Of a DNA stretch of 64,000 nucleotides, positions 52,015 to 59,794 are shown piece after piece (the first letter of the stretch is position 1; every line of letters begins with the position of its first letter). Source of the stretch: Enterobacter hormaechei subsp. xiangfangensis (GTDB lineage: Bacteria > Pseudomonadota > Gammaproteobacteria > Enterobacterales > Enterobacteriaceae); the NCBI RefSeq assembly GCF_001729785.1, contig NZ_CP017183.1, forward strand, positions 2,418,001 to 2,482,000, given 5' to 3'. The notes under the pieces are model-generated. The model made no database searches and was not told the DNA's origin. It worked only from the letters and a program-made list of their open reading frames with translations. The translations under genes and the position numbers were made by a program.

Positions 52015-52928
52015 TCCAGCACCCCGTCAATCCAGTCGGTGTTAAGCAGGTCGATGCCGCTCCGGGATGGCTTTGCCGTTCCGGTTGCACGCAGCCGCTT
52101 GGTAGTGAGCTGATCCCACTGCTTGCGCAGACTCGAAGGGCTCAGGATGTTGTCTTTCCAGAATTCGTCCCGGTTAGCCCACTGGAACAGGTCACAGATT
52201 TCGTAGTGCGTACGCTTATCCTGGACGCGCATCAGCCTGATGGTGTTTGCCCATTCAGCCCAGTTTGGTTCGGATAGCGAAGCGTTGACGGTGAGAAGCC
52301 TGTCGTAAATCCAGCGAGCGGCCTTGAGGTCGTCAGCGGATCCCCATGATTTACCTGCCGGGGTGTATATCCCGGCGGCAGCTTCTGGATGGCGTGAGAG
52401 AAACTTTTGAGTTTTCTGGTTTCGGGATTCGTCAGAGTTCCGAGACGAGGATCTTTTAATATTGTTCTTGTTATAGTCTTGGGTGTCTACCGTTTCCGGG
52501 AAGATTTTTCCCGTTTTCGGTAACACTTTTCCCGTTTTCGGGAAGGTTTTTCCCGTTTTCGGTTTGTCTAAAATCCAGGCTGAAAGGTCAGTATTTATAC
52601 CGACCGTTTTCATCACGCCCTGCTTCTGACTGAAGATAATTTTACGTTCTGCGAGTGATTTGAGCGCATCAGAAACATGCGAATCACTCAGCCCTGTAAG
52701 CTCAGCGATCACCGTGTTCGTAACGCGGTCCTGTTTCTTGTTCCAGCCGTAGGTAAGCCAGATCACCGCCTCAAAACACTGCCACTCCCGGCCTGACATT
52801 CTCAGACGAGGCTTGAGCTGTTGGATTTCGTTAGCGACCTTGGTATACCCGTTCGACAGGTCGGCCATACGACCTCCCGGTTGTTCAGTTCTGTTGGGGA
52901 AATTGATAATTTCAGCTGTGTTTGACAT
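52011..52928 (-). CDS. Phage replication initiator O
   Basis: A 305-residue O-type initiator. The N-terminal winged-helix domain (about 20-120: RMSGREWQCFEAVIWLTYGW) binds iterons; a central linker with the repeated sequence P-K-T-G-K encodes the origin itself; the C-terminal domain contacts P. The ATG at 52928 was chosen over 52961 because the extra residues are not conserved in the family. Followed by P with overlap. Confidence 0.85.
   Translation of the reverse strand: MSNTAEIINFPNRTEQPGGRMADLSNGYTKVANEIQQLKPRLRMSGREWQCFEAVIWLTYGWNKKQDRVTNTVIAELTGLSDSHVSDALKSLAERKIIFSQKQGVMKTVGINTDLSAWILDKPKTGKTFPKTGKVLPKTGKIFPETVDTQDYNKNNIKRSSSRNSDESRNQKTQKFLSRHPEAAAGIYTPAGKSWGSADDLKAARWIYDRLLTVNASLSEPNWAEWANTIRLMRVQDKRTHYEICDLFQWANRDEFWKDNILSPSSLRKQWDQLTTKRLRATGTAKPSRSGIDLLNTDWIDGVLE
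52506..52562. repeat. Origin iterons inside gene O
   Basis: Three perfect copies of TTTTCCCGTTTTCGG at 52506-52520, 52527-52541 and 52548-52562, spaced exactly 21 bases, with a weaker fourth at about 52490. Like lambda ori, the repeats lie in the middle of O; the in-phase spacing of two helical turns suits binding of O dimers on one face. They are also why O has a P-K-T-G-K repeat. Confidence 0.85.
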
Positions 52929-53012
52929 ACTTAGCTCCGCAATTACACTCCGTTTTTGCACCTGAAAGTCGGTTCTGTTAGCGCAGACCGGCTTTCGCCT
53001 TTTCTGAAGTCT

Positions 53013-53564
53013 TCACATTGCCCCCAGCATGGTTGTGACCATCGCCAGCAGTGGCGCCGTAAGGTCCGGATCGATCCTGAACATTTCGAAAATCCCCTCT
53101 CCTAACTCCTTCAGCTTTTCCTTTTTCGGTGCATCGAGCATCAAAGCTTGCTTCGCCTCACTCACCTCTTTTTCCAGCCGGGCCATCCGGTAGGCAAACG
53201 AGTCGTTCTTAACGACACGGTCGCGGTATCGAAGCGGTAATACGGACATGATCGCGGGCACCAGCTGTTCGATGTTCTTTCGGTACGATGCGGAGTCTTC
53301 TTTGTTGTCGAGCCAGCGGAACAGCTTCACGTTCCAGACATCGGCCTGGCCTGAGAAATCCACGCCATCAAGTTGAAGTTCTTCCGCCGCTTCTTGGATT
53401 TGAAGTGCTACAGCTACGCGCCCTTCTGCCGCCGCCCAAGCTCGTACCGCTGAGCAGATATCGCGATGATCGATATCCTTCACTGCCGATTCGCTTTGAT
53501 GACACTGGAATATCAGTGAATTAGAGGAAGCTCTGTTACTCTGTTGGAATGAAACAGTCTGCAT
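53013..53564 (-). CDS. YdaT-like protein (toxin domain)
   Basis: A 183-residue protein with DHRDICSAVRAWAAAEGRVA (about 31-50) and VWNVKLFRWLDNKEDS, as in the YdaT family of Rac. E. coli YdaS and YdaT are repressed by RacR and are toxic or act as CII-like regulators when freed. Here ydaS lies immediately upstream and racR is divergent, matching the Rac immunity region. Confidence 0.7.
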   Translation of the reverse strand: MQTVSFQQSNRASSNSLIFQCHQSESAVKDIDHRDICSAVRAWAAAEGRVAVALQIQEAAEELQLDGVDFSGQADVWNVKLFRWLDNKEDSASYRKNIEQLVPAIMSVLPLRYRDRVVKNDSFAYRMARLEKEVSEAKQALMLDAPKKEKLKELGEGIFEMFRIDPDLTAPLLAMVTTMLGAM

Positions 53565-53568
53565 TTTG

Positions 53569-53796
53569 TTAAGGCTCCTGTTTGGGTAAACCGTCTGTTG
53601 GGTTTGGGTAGAGATCTGGGCGCAACTCGTGCGGAGTTACGCCGGTAACCCCATAAATTTGCAAAACTCGATCTGCCGGGACGACGCCCTGATATCGATT
53701 TCGCCAATGACTAACAGTCATGGCGCTTACGGTTAGCAGTTGGGCTAAGCGCGTAGCAGTTCCTGCTTTAGTAATTGCTTTATCAATTGCTTTCAT
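53569..53796 (-). CDS. YdaS-like Cro-type regulator
   Basis: A 75-residue helix-turn-helix protein, MKAIDKAITKAGTATRLAQL then VSAMTVSHWRNRYQG as recognition region, of the YdaS family. It occupies the cro position, divergent from racR across the operator region. The ATG at 53796 follows AGGAGCTATTT. Followed by ydaT after four bases. Confidence 0.75.
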   Translation of the reverse strand: MKAIDKAITKAGTATRLAQLLTVSAMTVSHWRNRYQGVVPADRVLQIYGVTGVTPHELRPDLYPNPTDGLPKQEP

Positions 53797-53823
53797 AAAT
53801 AGCTCCTGTAACAACAACGCAAT

Positions 53824-53885
53824 TAAACATTTTGTTTATGTTTATGTCAACATTTTGAATATTGAGCTAATAAACATTTGGTTTA
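53824..53885. promoter_or_regulatory. Repressor operators between racR and ydaS
   Basis: Three related 15-mers spaced about 23 bases: TAAACATTTTGTTTA (53824-53838), TCAACATTTTGAATA (53847-53861) and TAAACATTTGGTTTA (53871-53885). The first is a perfect dyad TAAACA-N3-TGTTTA. Two more occur at 54479 and 54525. They are the expected RacR (and YdaS) binding sites, an OR-like array. Confidence 0.75.
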
Positions 53886-53895
53886 GAATTCGTCC

Positions 53896-54288
53896 ATGAA
53901 AGAAAAAACTCATCAGATTAACCACCCACAAGTTCAGCGGCTTAACGAGGTTCTTGAGCTCAAGAAGTTGACCAAATCAGACATGGCCCGTATTTGTGGC
54001 GTCAGTGCTCAATCGGTCAATAACTGGTTCGTACGCGGGACGATTGGTAAAAGCTCAGCGATTAAGCTGGCGGATGCGCTTGGGGTGAGCCTTGAGTGGC
54101 TGCTTGGCCAAGATGTTGGCGAGAAAGATGGACTGAAGCCGGACGAACAACGCCTGTTGGAACTTTACCGTCAGCTTCCCGAAGAAGAGCAACAGAACAT
54201 GCTTCGCATCTTCGCGCTTCGCCTGAAAGAGCTGGACGAACTATATGATAAGTATATGAAAGGCCGGATTCGTTCGCAGGATGATTGA
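53896..54288 (+). CDS. racR: RacR-like prophage repressor
   Basis: A 130-residue repressor with an N-terminal XRE helix-turn-helix (about 22-70: KSDMARICGVSAQSVNNWFV) and a short helical C-terminus; it lacks a LexA-type peptidase domain, so it is not cleaved by RecA. It corresponds to RacR of Rac, which holds ydaST silent. Operators flank the gene on both sides. Confidence 0.8.
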   Translation: MKEKTHQINHPQVQRLNEVLELKKLTKSDMARICGVSAQSVNNWFVRGTIGKSSAIKLADALGVSLEWLLGQDVGEKDGLKPDEQRLLELYRQLPEEEQQNMLRIFALRLKELDELYDKYMKGRIRSQDD

Positions 54289-54478
54289 GTAATCCTTTCA
54301 GCAATGATTCGTAAAGATCTACTATAAGAAATGGCCATAAAGTGGCCTTTTTTTATGCGCCTCGAATAACTAGCACATCCCTTGTACTAAGCGTCCATTC
54401 CCCGGACTTCCTGCCTGTACCATTTCGTCGAATTTTTTGCCTCCAAAGAACAAAATTTCACTCTCCATAAGCATCATA

Positions 54479-54541
54479 TAAACATTTTGTTTATTTAAAA
54501 TTACTCATTTTGTTGACTGCAACTTAAACTTTGTGTTTAAT
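54479..54541 (+). promoter_or_regulatory. Early promoter with repressor operators (PL-like)
   Basis: TTGACT (54513-54518), 17 bases, then TTTAAT (54536-54541) form a good sigma-70 promoter pointing to the recombination genes and integrase. Operator TAAACATTTTGTTTA (54479-54493) is identical to the first site at 53824, and TAAACTTTGTGTTTA (54525-54539) lies over the promoter spacer. RacR repression of this operon is inferred. Confidence 0.7.
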
Positions 54542-54600
54542 CTAACTCAACAAGACGCATCACGTTCCACCAAGGCAGGACGCCCACGAAGTAGCCGCCG

Positions 54601-54675
54601 ATGGCATACGAATATTCGGATGAGGTGGAGAGATTAACGCGCATCAGGTGTAAACGTTCCGCTGGCCGGCGATAA
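54601..54675 (+). CDS. Possible 24-residue leader peptide
   Basis: ATG at 54601 opens a 24-codon frame (MAYEYSDEVERLTRIRCKRS start of a basic peptide). The ribosome-binding site is weak. It may be a real short early phage peptide or chance. Confidence 0.25.
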   Translation: MAYEYSDEVERLTRIRCKRSAGRR

Positions 54676-54692
54676 GGCAAACGAGGGTGAGA

Positions 54693-54809
54693 ATGATTGA
54701 TTTCGCACGCAAACCATCACGGCAGCAGGCAGTAAAGCTGAATTTCATCGAGGTGATTCTTCGCCGCTTGTGCTACTTGCTGGCGCAAAAGGGGAATCCA
54801 GATGTGTGA
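54693..54809 (+). CDS. Small early phage protein (kilR position)
   Basis: A 38-residue basic peptide, MIDFARKPSRQQAVKLNFIE and a C-terminal half R-R-L-C-Y-L-L-A-Q-K-G-N-P-D-V, with GAGGGTGAGA in front. It overlaps the zinc-finger gene by eight bases. In Rac, kilR (an FtsZ inhibitor) holds this place; similarity to KilR is not sure enough for the name. Confidence 0.55.
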   Translation: MIDFARKPSRQQAVKLNFIEVILRRLCYLLAQKGNPDV

Positions 54810-54966
54810 CTCAACAAAATGCGGGTACTGCGGCAAGCCGGTTGAACCGGAGAAAGTAGTCAAAAGTACCCTTCTCTATCGCAACGGCTCACAGCTGGCG
54901 CGCAAAGAAAAAGAATACTGCTCTGAACGTTGTGCTTCGTACGACCAGATGGCCCAGGAGGCATAA
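54802..54966 (+). CDS. Small zinc-finger phage protein, YdaE-like
   Basis: A 54-residue protein with CGYCGKPVEP (Cys7, Cys10) and EYCSERCASYD (Cys40, Cys44), a four-cysteine zinc site as in YdaE of Rac. AAGGGGAATCCAG precedes the start. Function unknown. Confidence 0.65.
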   Translation: MCDSTKCGYCGKPVEPEKVVKSTLLYRNGSQLARKEKEYCSERCASYDQMAQEA

Positions 54967-55106
54967 CGTAAAAGCCGCGCAAGGCGGCCCGTACGTCCGG
55001 TGCTCCCGACCAAAGTTACACCGGAAAACTACTTAAAAAACCAAAGTTCACCCAATGGGCGCTATCTCTGGCCCGGGGATCTTACATCCAAAAAAGAGGA
55101 TCTCAC

Positions 55107-56408
55107 ATGGAATTTTTCTATGTAGTTAAGGCTACGCAGAAATCTGGCAAAGAAGACGCAGTGATTTGGTTCACTGCTAAATCAGAAGCCCGTGCCAACC
55201 TCCAGCTCGATGTCGAGCTGGAAGATGCTGGTATTGAAACCGGCCGTGGTAAGGATTACGCCAAACCAGTTCGCACCGATTTCCCTGTTTACAACGATCT
55301 GCCTGAAGAAAGCACCGTGGATTACACCTGGTGCAAACGCTACGCCCTCCAGGACGATGGTCGCACCTGGCTGCCAAAGGCTGGTGCTGAGTCAACTGGA
55401 GCCGTGGACAACACTGCTGCACCGGAAACGACTGTTAAAGTCGAAACTACCGTCGAGAGTGTCCCGCTTGAAAACCGCACTTCAGCGGTCCGTTTTGCCG
55501 TCCACCTGACCAGCGACAAATTCCAGTCACACATCACTAAAGAGCAGCAACTGGCTGCCAGCGAAATGTCTCTGGATGAAGGCAACACCTATCTCCAGAA
55601 CCTGCTGCTGGCGAAAAACGGCATTCCAGAAGTTGCCGAACTCAGTCTGAACGCTGAGTGGAAACTAGTCCAGGCGATTAAACAGATATTCACGCCAGAT
55701 GAAGCGCACAACAAAGAAATTATTGCTGCATTCATGGCTGACTGGGCGAGAGCTGATGCCGGCGACCGCAATCAGTTAGTTGAAGAGTGGAGAAGCGGAA
55801 AGCTTGCTCTTCTCAAATCAGAAAGCACCAGCGACGCCGACGCTACAACTGGTCATGACCTCAAACCTGATAACGGTATCCAGATTGACGAGAATGATGA
55901 CGAAACCACTCGTTATCCAGTCGTGCGTATGCCCTTCCGCAAGCAGTTACTCGCCCAGTTTACCGTCGACGAACTGCGCCACCACTTAACCCGCGAAGAA
56001 TACGAAGGTATCAGCGCGCTGGAGATGGACACTGACAACGGCTACGTCCAGAACCTGCTGCTGGCGGCAGAAAACTGCGAAGAGGTGAAGGGTTACGATA
56101 CCAAAGACCTGTGGCGCTACACCGATGCCATTCGCAAGGTGTTCAGCCAGGAGAAGCGTCACGAACTCGCTCTGGTACTTCGTTTTACCCGAATCTGGGC
56201 TGCGACTGATTATATTGACCGCGGCATTCTCGTTCGCGAGTGGGCAGCCGGTAATCGCATCAGTAATGTTCAGCGCACCGATTCTGGTACTAATGCCGAC
56301 GGTGGCTATGTAACGGATCGCGGCGAAGGCGCGCATCACACTCTGGACAAGGGAACTCGATTTGCTGCTGGCTCAGGCCCGAACCCGAAACTCTACCCTG
56401 TGGGCTGA
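55107..56408 (+). pseudogene. RecE-like exonuclease VIII, N-terminal part only
   Basis: 433 residues resembling the long N-terminal region of RecE, with two internal repeats (TYLQNLLLAKNGIPEVAELS at about 170 and YVQNLLLAAENCEEVKGYD at about 320). The C-terminal exonuclease domain, which in RecE lies beyond residue 600, is missing: after about codon 418 the sequence passes into recT and this frame stops in L-Y-P-V-G. The product cannot degrade DNA. Confidence 0.7.
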
Positions 56409-56967
56409 CGACCCACGCCAGCAGCTGGCATATCTGGCTGTCAAACGCTGGGCCAGACTGTTCTGCCCGGATGTGATTCTGGGCGTTTACACCCCTGATG
56501 AACTGGATGATCGCCGAGAAGAACGAGAGGTAAACCCTGCACCGGCGCAGCACGTTAGCCTTGCAGACATTTCAGGTGACAACGTCACTACGACTCAAAC
56601 GGCTCAGGAATCAGCTCAAAATATTTATGCACTTGCTGATGATTTCCGTGACCGCATCGAGGCGGCTCAGGATGTGGATAGCGCTAAAGCTCTGCGCGCA
56701 GATATTGAAACCGTGAAAGCAACACTGGGTTCTGCCCTGTTCACTGAGCTGAAAAACAAGGCCGTGAAGCGTTATTACCTGGTTGATGCACGGAACAAAG
56801 TCGAAGCAGCCATCAATTCCTTGCCATCTTCAGATGAGCCGGATGCAGCTGCGCGGTTCGCGGAAGTAGAGCGCGTTCTTGCAGCGTCGAAACGCCATCT
56901 GGGCGACGAATTGCATGGTCAGTTCAGCATCACCCTGGCGGATATGAAACCGGAATACGTGGACTAA
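56362..56967 (+). pseudogene. RecT-like annealing protein, C-terminal part only
   Basis: About 200 residues matching the end of a phage RecT-family protein: TLWADDPRQQLAYLAVKRWA and LGVYTPDELDDRREEREVNP, followed by a variable C-terminus. The DNA-binding core upstream is deleted together with the recE 3' end, and the frame has no proper start. It is out of register with the recE remnant. Confidence 0.7.
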
Positions 56968-57005
56968 CGAGATCGGGAGGGGAAACCCTCCCTCAAGGAG
57001 AAGAA

Positions 57006-57248
57006 ATGCGACTGATTAATCGTGGCAGTAAGCAATCCCCTTTGGCTCGCCAGGCATGTGAAATCGCACTCGCAGCCCACCAGCAAAGATACGGCGACTA
57101 TGGGCGCAGCAACATGAAAGAGACCTATACGGTGAGAGTGGAAGGCGTGAAGGTCTGGGTCGAGGTAGTGAACTGCAAGGCAAGCTACGTGGCCACAGCA
57201 ATGACCGGTATGCGCCGACTGCGTTCCCTGCCCGGCCAGGCAAACTGA
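57006..57248 (+). CDS. Small phage protein between recT and xis
   Basis: An 80-residue basic protein; GGAGAAGAA precedes the start. The C-terminal half (ETYTVRVEGVKVWVEVVNCK then A-T-A-M-T-G-M-R-R-L) may be translated separately from an ATG at 57114. YdaC holds a similar place in Rac, but I cannot confirm the match. Confidence 0.55.
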   Translation: MRLINRGSKQSPLARQACEIALAAHQQRYGDYGRSNMKETYTVRVEGVKVWVEVVNCKASYVATAMTGMRRLRSLPGQAN

Positions 57249-57312
57249 AACCGAAATATCAACGACTAAAGACCGGCATATCTATACTCATGCCGGTTAC
57301 CTGAGGTGAACC

Positions 57313-57525
57313 ATGTCGCAGGTAATTTTTAACGAAGAATGGGTTGTTGGCGCAAGACTCACAGAAAAAACAGGCCTGACCGAACGACAGATTGAGAAGT
57401 ATCGCCAGGGCTGTTGGGTGGAAGGTGTCCATTTTAAACGGGTATCTCCTTCTGGCGAAAAAACCTTGCGTGGCACCACCTGGTACAACTATCCGAGAAT
57501 TAATCAGTTAATAAGGGATGCGTAA
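57313..57525 (+). CDS. Excisionase (XisR/DUF1233 type)
   Basis: A 70-residue protein with a winged-helix excisionase pattern: [20 protein letters not shown] and [14 protein letters not shown]. It stands directly before the integrase, as ydaQ (xisR) does in Rac. It should direct the integrase towards excision. One base separates its stop from the integrase ATG. Confidence 0.8.
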   Translation: MSQVIFNEEWVVGARLTEKTGLTERQIEKYRQGCWVEGVHFKRVSPSGEKTLRGTTWYNYPRINQLIRDA

Positions 57526-57526
57526 G

Positions 57527-58766
57527 ATGGCAGCTTTGCCTACAGGTGTCGAAATCAGAAACAATAAGATTTGTATCTGGTTTATGTACCGGGGAAAGCG
57601 TTGCCGCGAAATTCTCAAAGGTTGGATTAACACCCCGGCGAACATCAAAAAAGCCGGGAATCTTCGGGCTGTGATCGTTAGTGAGATCAACCTTGGAGAG
57701 TTTGATTACCACCAGCGCTTTCCTTCATCGTCCAGAGCAAAAAAAAACCGTAACCACTGTTTCAGTTCAAACCTTTTCAGAGCTGTGTGAACTGTGGACG
57801 AGCATTAAAGAAACCGAAATTAGCGCGAATACCATGCGTAAGACTCGCTCACAACTCGGTACGTTAATGCACATCATTAACGGAGATACGCCTGTTTCAA
57901 CTATACGCCACAGCGACATTCTAAAATACAGAAAGGAGCTGTTGAACGGTGAGACACTTTACCTGGCAAATCCCAGAAGTAACAAACAGGGACGCACTGT
58001 GCGTACCGTGAACAACTATATATCGCTTCTGTGCTCCCTTCTTCGGTTTGCACAAAAATCTGGCTTTATCAGTGGCAAACCCTTTGAAGGGATCAAGAAA
58101 CTACACAAAGGGAAAGTAAAACCGGATCCTTTAACGAAGCAGGAGTTTAGTTTGCTTGCGGAATCCGAGCGTGGCCAAAGCCTCAATATGTGGACGTTCG
58201 CAGTTTATACTGGTGTCCGTCATGGAGAGCTTGCAGCTCTTGCCTGGGAAGATATTGACTGGGAAAAAGGTACAGCCCATATAAAGCGCAATCTTAATGC
58301 GTTGGGCATGTTCGGCCCACCAAAAACCGAAGCAGGTAACCGGGTTATCACCCTATTAGAGCCGGCGCTTGAAGCCTTGAAAGCACAGCGCAAGCTGACA
58401 GCACTACAGCCTAAAACCGAAATTGTCTTTAATCATCGCGAGTATGGCGCAGTGGAAAATCAAAGCCTGCGATTCGTTTTCATACCCCGGATGCGCAAAG
58501 GAGAACAGAAAGCCTACTACTCTTTATCGAGCATCGGTGCGAGATTCAACGCAGCTGTAAAACGTGCTGGTATTCGCCGCCGGAATCCGTACCATACGCG
58601 GCATACTTTTGCCTGCTGGCTTTTATCTGCCGGCGCTAACCCGTCTTTCATAGCCAGCCAGATGGGGCATGAAAACGCGCAAATGGTTTATGAAGTCTAC
58701 GGTGCGTGGATTGAAGAAATGAATGGCGAACAGGTGCTGATGCTTAACGATAAGCTCGCACGCTGA
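57527..58766 (+). pseudogene. Rac-type tyrosine integrase interrupted by a frameshift in a poly-A run
   Basis: The full protein (about 412 residues) matches IntR of Rac in two frames: residues 1-73 (MAALPTGVEIRNNKICIWFM) in one and the rest, from K-T-V-T-T-V-S-V-Q, in the -1 frame. The switch is at nine A residues followed by C (57739-57747). The catalytic part is intact: TGVRHGELAALAWEDID, YHTRHTFACWLL and MGHENAQMVYEVY. The run resembles an A-AAA-AAC slippery site, so it could be a mutation, a sequencing error or programmed slippage. A shorter frame opening at 57681 lacks the arm-binding domain. Confidence 0.85.
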
Positions 58767-58773
58767 AAAATTT

Positions 58774-58794
58774 TTGCCCCTATTATGCCCCTAT
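58774..58794. promoter_or_regulatory. Integrase arm-type sites, right prophage end
   Basis: TTGCCCCTAT (58774-58783) and ATGCCCCTAT (58785-58794), direct repeats between the integrase stop and ttcA; same word as at the left end. Confidence 0.6.
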
Positions 58795-58815
58795 TGGCTC
58801 CGAAGGTAGTAATAA

Positions 58816-58868
58816 ATGCAACAAAATCAAGAAATTAACAAGAAAGAACAATACAACCTGAATAAACT
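58816..58868 (+). repeat. Right attachment repeat within ttcA
   Basis: The first 53 bases of ttcA, matching 32301-32353 with four differences. The prophage end restores the ttcA reading frame, so the gene stays intact after integration. Confidence 0.85.
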
Positions 58869-59751
58869 GCAAAAGCGACTGCGCCGTAACGTGGGCGAAG
58901 CCATTGCAGACTTCAACATGATTGAAGAAGGCGATCGCATCATGGTCTGCCTGTCGGGCGGTAAAGACAGCTACACCATGCTGGAGATCCTGCGTAATCT
59001 ACAGCAAAGCGCACCGGTGAACTTTTCCCTGGTCGCGGTTAACCTCGATCAGAAACAACCTGGCTTCCCGGAGCATATCCTGCCGGAGTACCTTGAGAAC
59101 CTGGGCGTTGAGTACAAAATCGTAGAAGAGAATACCTACGGCATTGTTAAAGAGAAGATCCCAGAGGGCAAAACGACCTGCTCGCTCTGCTCACGTTTGC
59201 GTCGCGGCATTCTGTACCGCACCGCAACCGAACTGGGTGCCACCAAGATTGCGCTTGGCCATCACCGGGACGACATTCTGCAAACGCTGTTTCTGAATAT
59301 GTTCTACGGCGGCAAAATGAAGGGAATGCCACCGAAGCTGATGAGCGACGACGGCAAACACATCGTGATCCGCCCACTTGCCTACTGCCGCGAGAAAGAC
59401 ATTGAGCGTTTCTCTCAGGCCAAAGCCTTCCCTATCATTCCGTGCAATCTGTGCGGCTCACAGCCGAACCTGCAACGTCAGGTCATTGGCGACATGCTGC
59501 GTGACTGGGATAAACGCTATCCGGGCCGCATCGAAACCATGTTCAGCGCCATGCAGAACGTGGTGCCTTCGCACCTCGCCGACGTTGAACTGTTCGATTT
59601 CAAAGGGATTAACCACGGTTCAGAGGTGGTGAATGGCGGGGATCTGGCGTTTGATCGCGAAGAGATCCCGATGCAGCCTGCTGGCTGGCAGCCAGAGGAA
59701 GAGGATGCGCAATTCGATGAACTGCGCCTGAACGTGGTAGAAGTCAAGTAA
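58816..59751 (+). CDS. ttcA: tRNA 2-thiocytidine synthetase TtcA
   Basis: A 311-residue enzyme that makes 2-thiocytidine at tRNA position 32. The PP-loop is [16 protein letters not shown] (about 43-58); the iron-sulphur cysteines are in [10 protein letters not shown] (about 122-125) and CNLCGSQ (about 213-216). It is the integration site of Rac in E. coli, and here the prophage supplies its upstream region and first codons, so the native promoter has been displaced. Confidence 0.95.
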   Translation: MQQNQEINKKEQYNLNKLQKRLRRNVGEAIADFNMIEEGDRIMVCLSGGKDSYTMLEILRNLQQSAPVNFSLVAVNLDQKQPGFPEHILPEYLENLGVEYKIVEENTYGIVKEKIPEGKTTCSLCSRLRRGILYRTATELGATKIALGHHRDDILQTLFLNMFYGGKMKGMPPKLMSDDGKHIVIRPLAYCREKDIERFSQAKAFPIIPCNLCGSQPNLQRQVIGDMLRDWDKRYPGRIETMFSAMQNVVPSHLADVELFDFKGINHGSEVVNGGDLAFDREEIPMQPAGWQPEEEDAQFDELRLNVVEVK

Positions 59752-59758
59752 CCTGGCA

Positions 59759-59790
59759 GCGTCTCAGATATCGTTTCTGAGACGCGTTTT
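59759..59790 (+). terminator. Terminator of ttcA
   Basis: GCGTCTCAGA...TCTGAGACGC stem followed by GTTTTAAG, between the convergent ttcA and dbpA. Confidence 0.75.
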
Positions 59791-59794
59791 AAGC

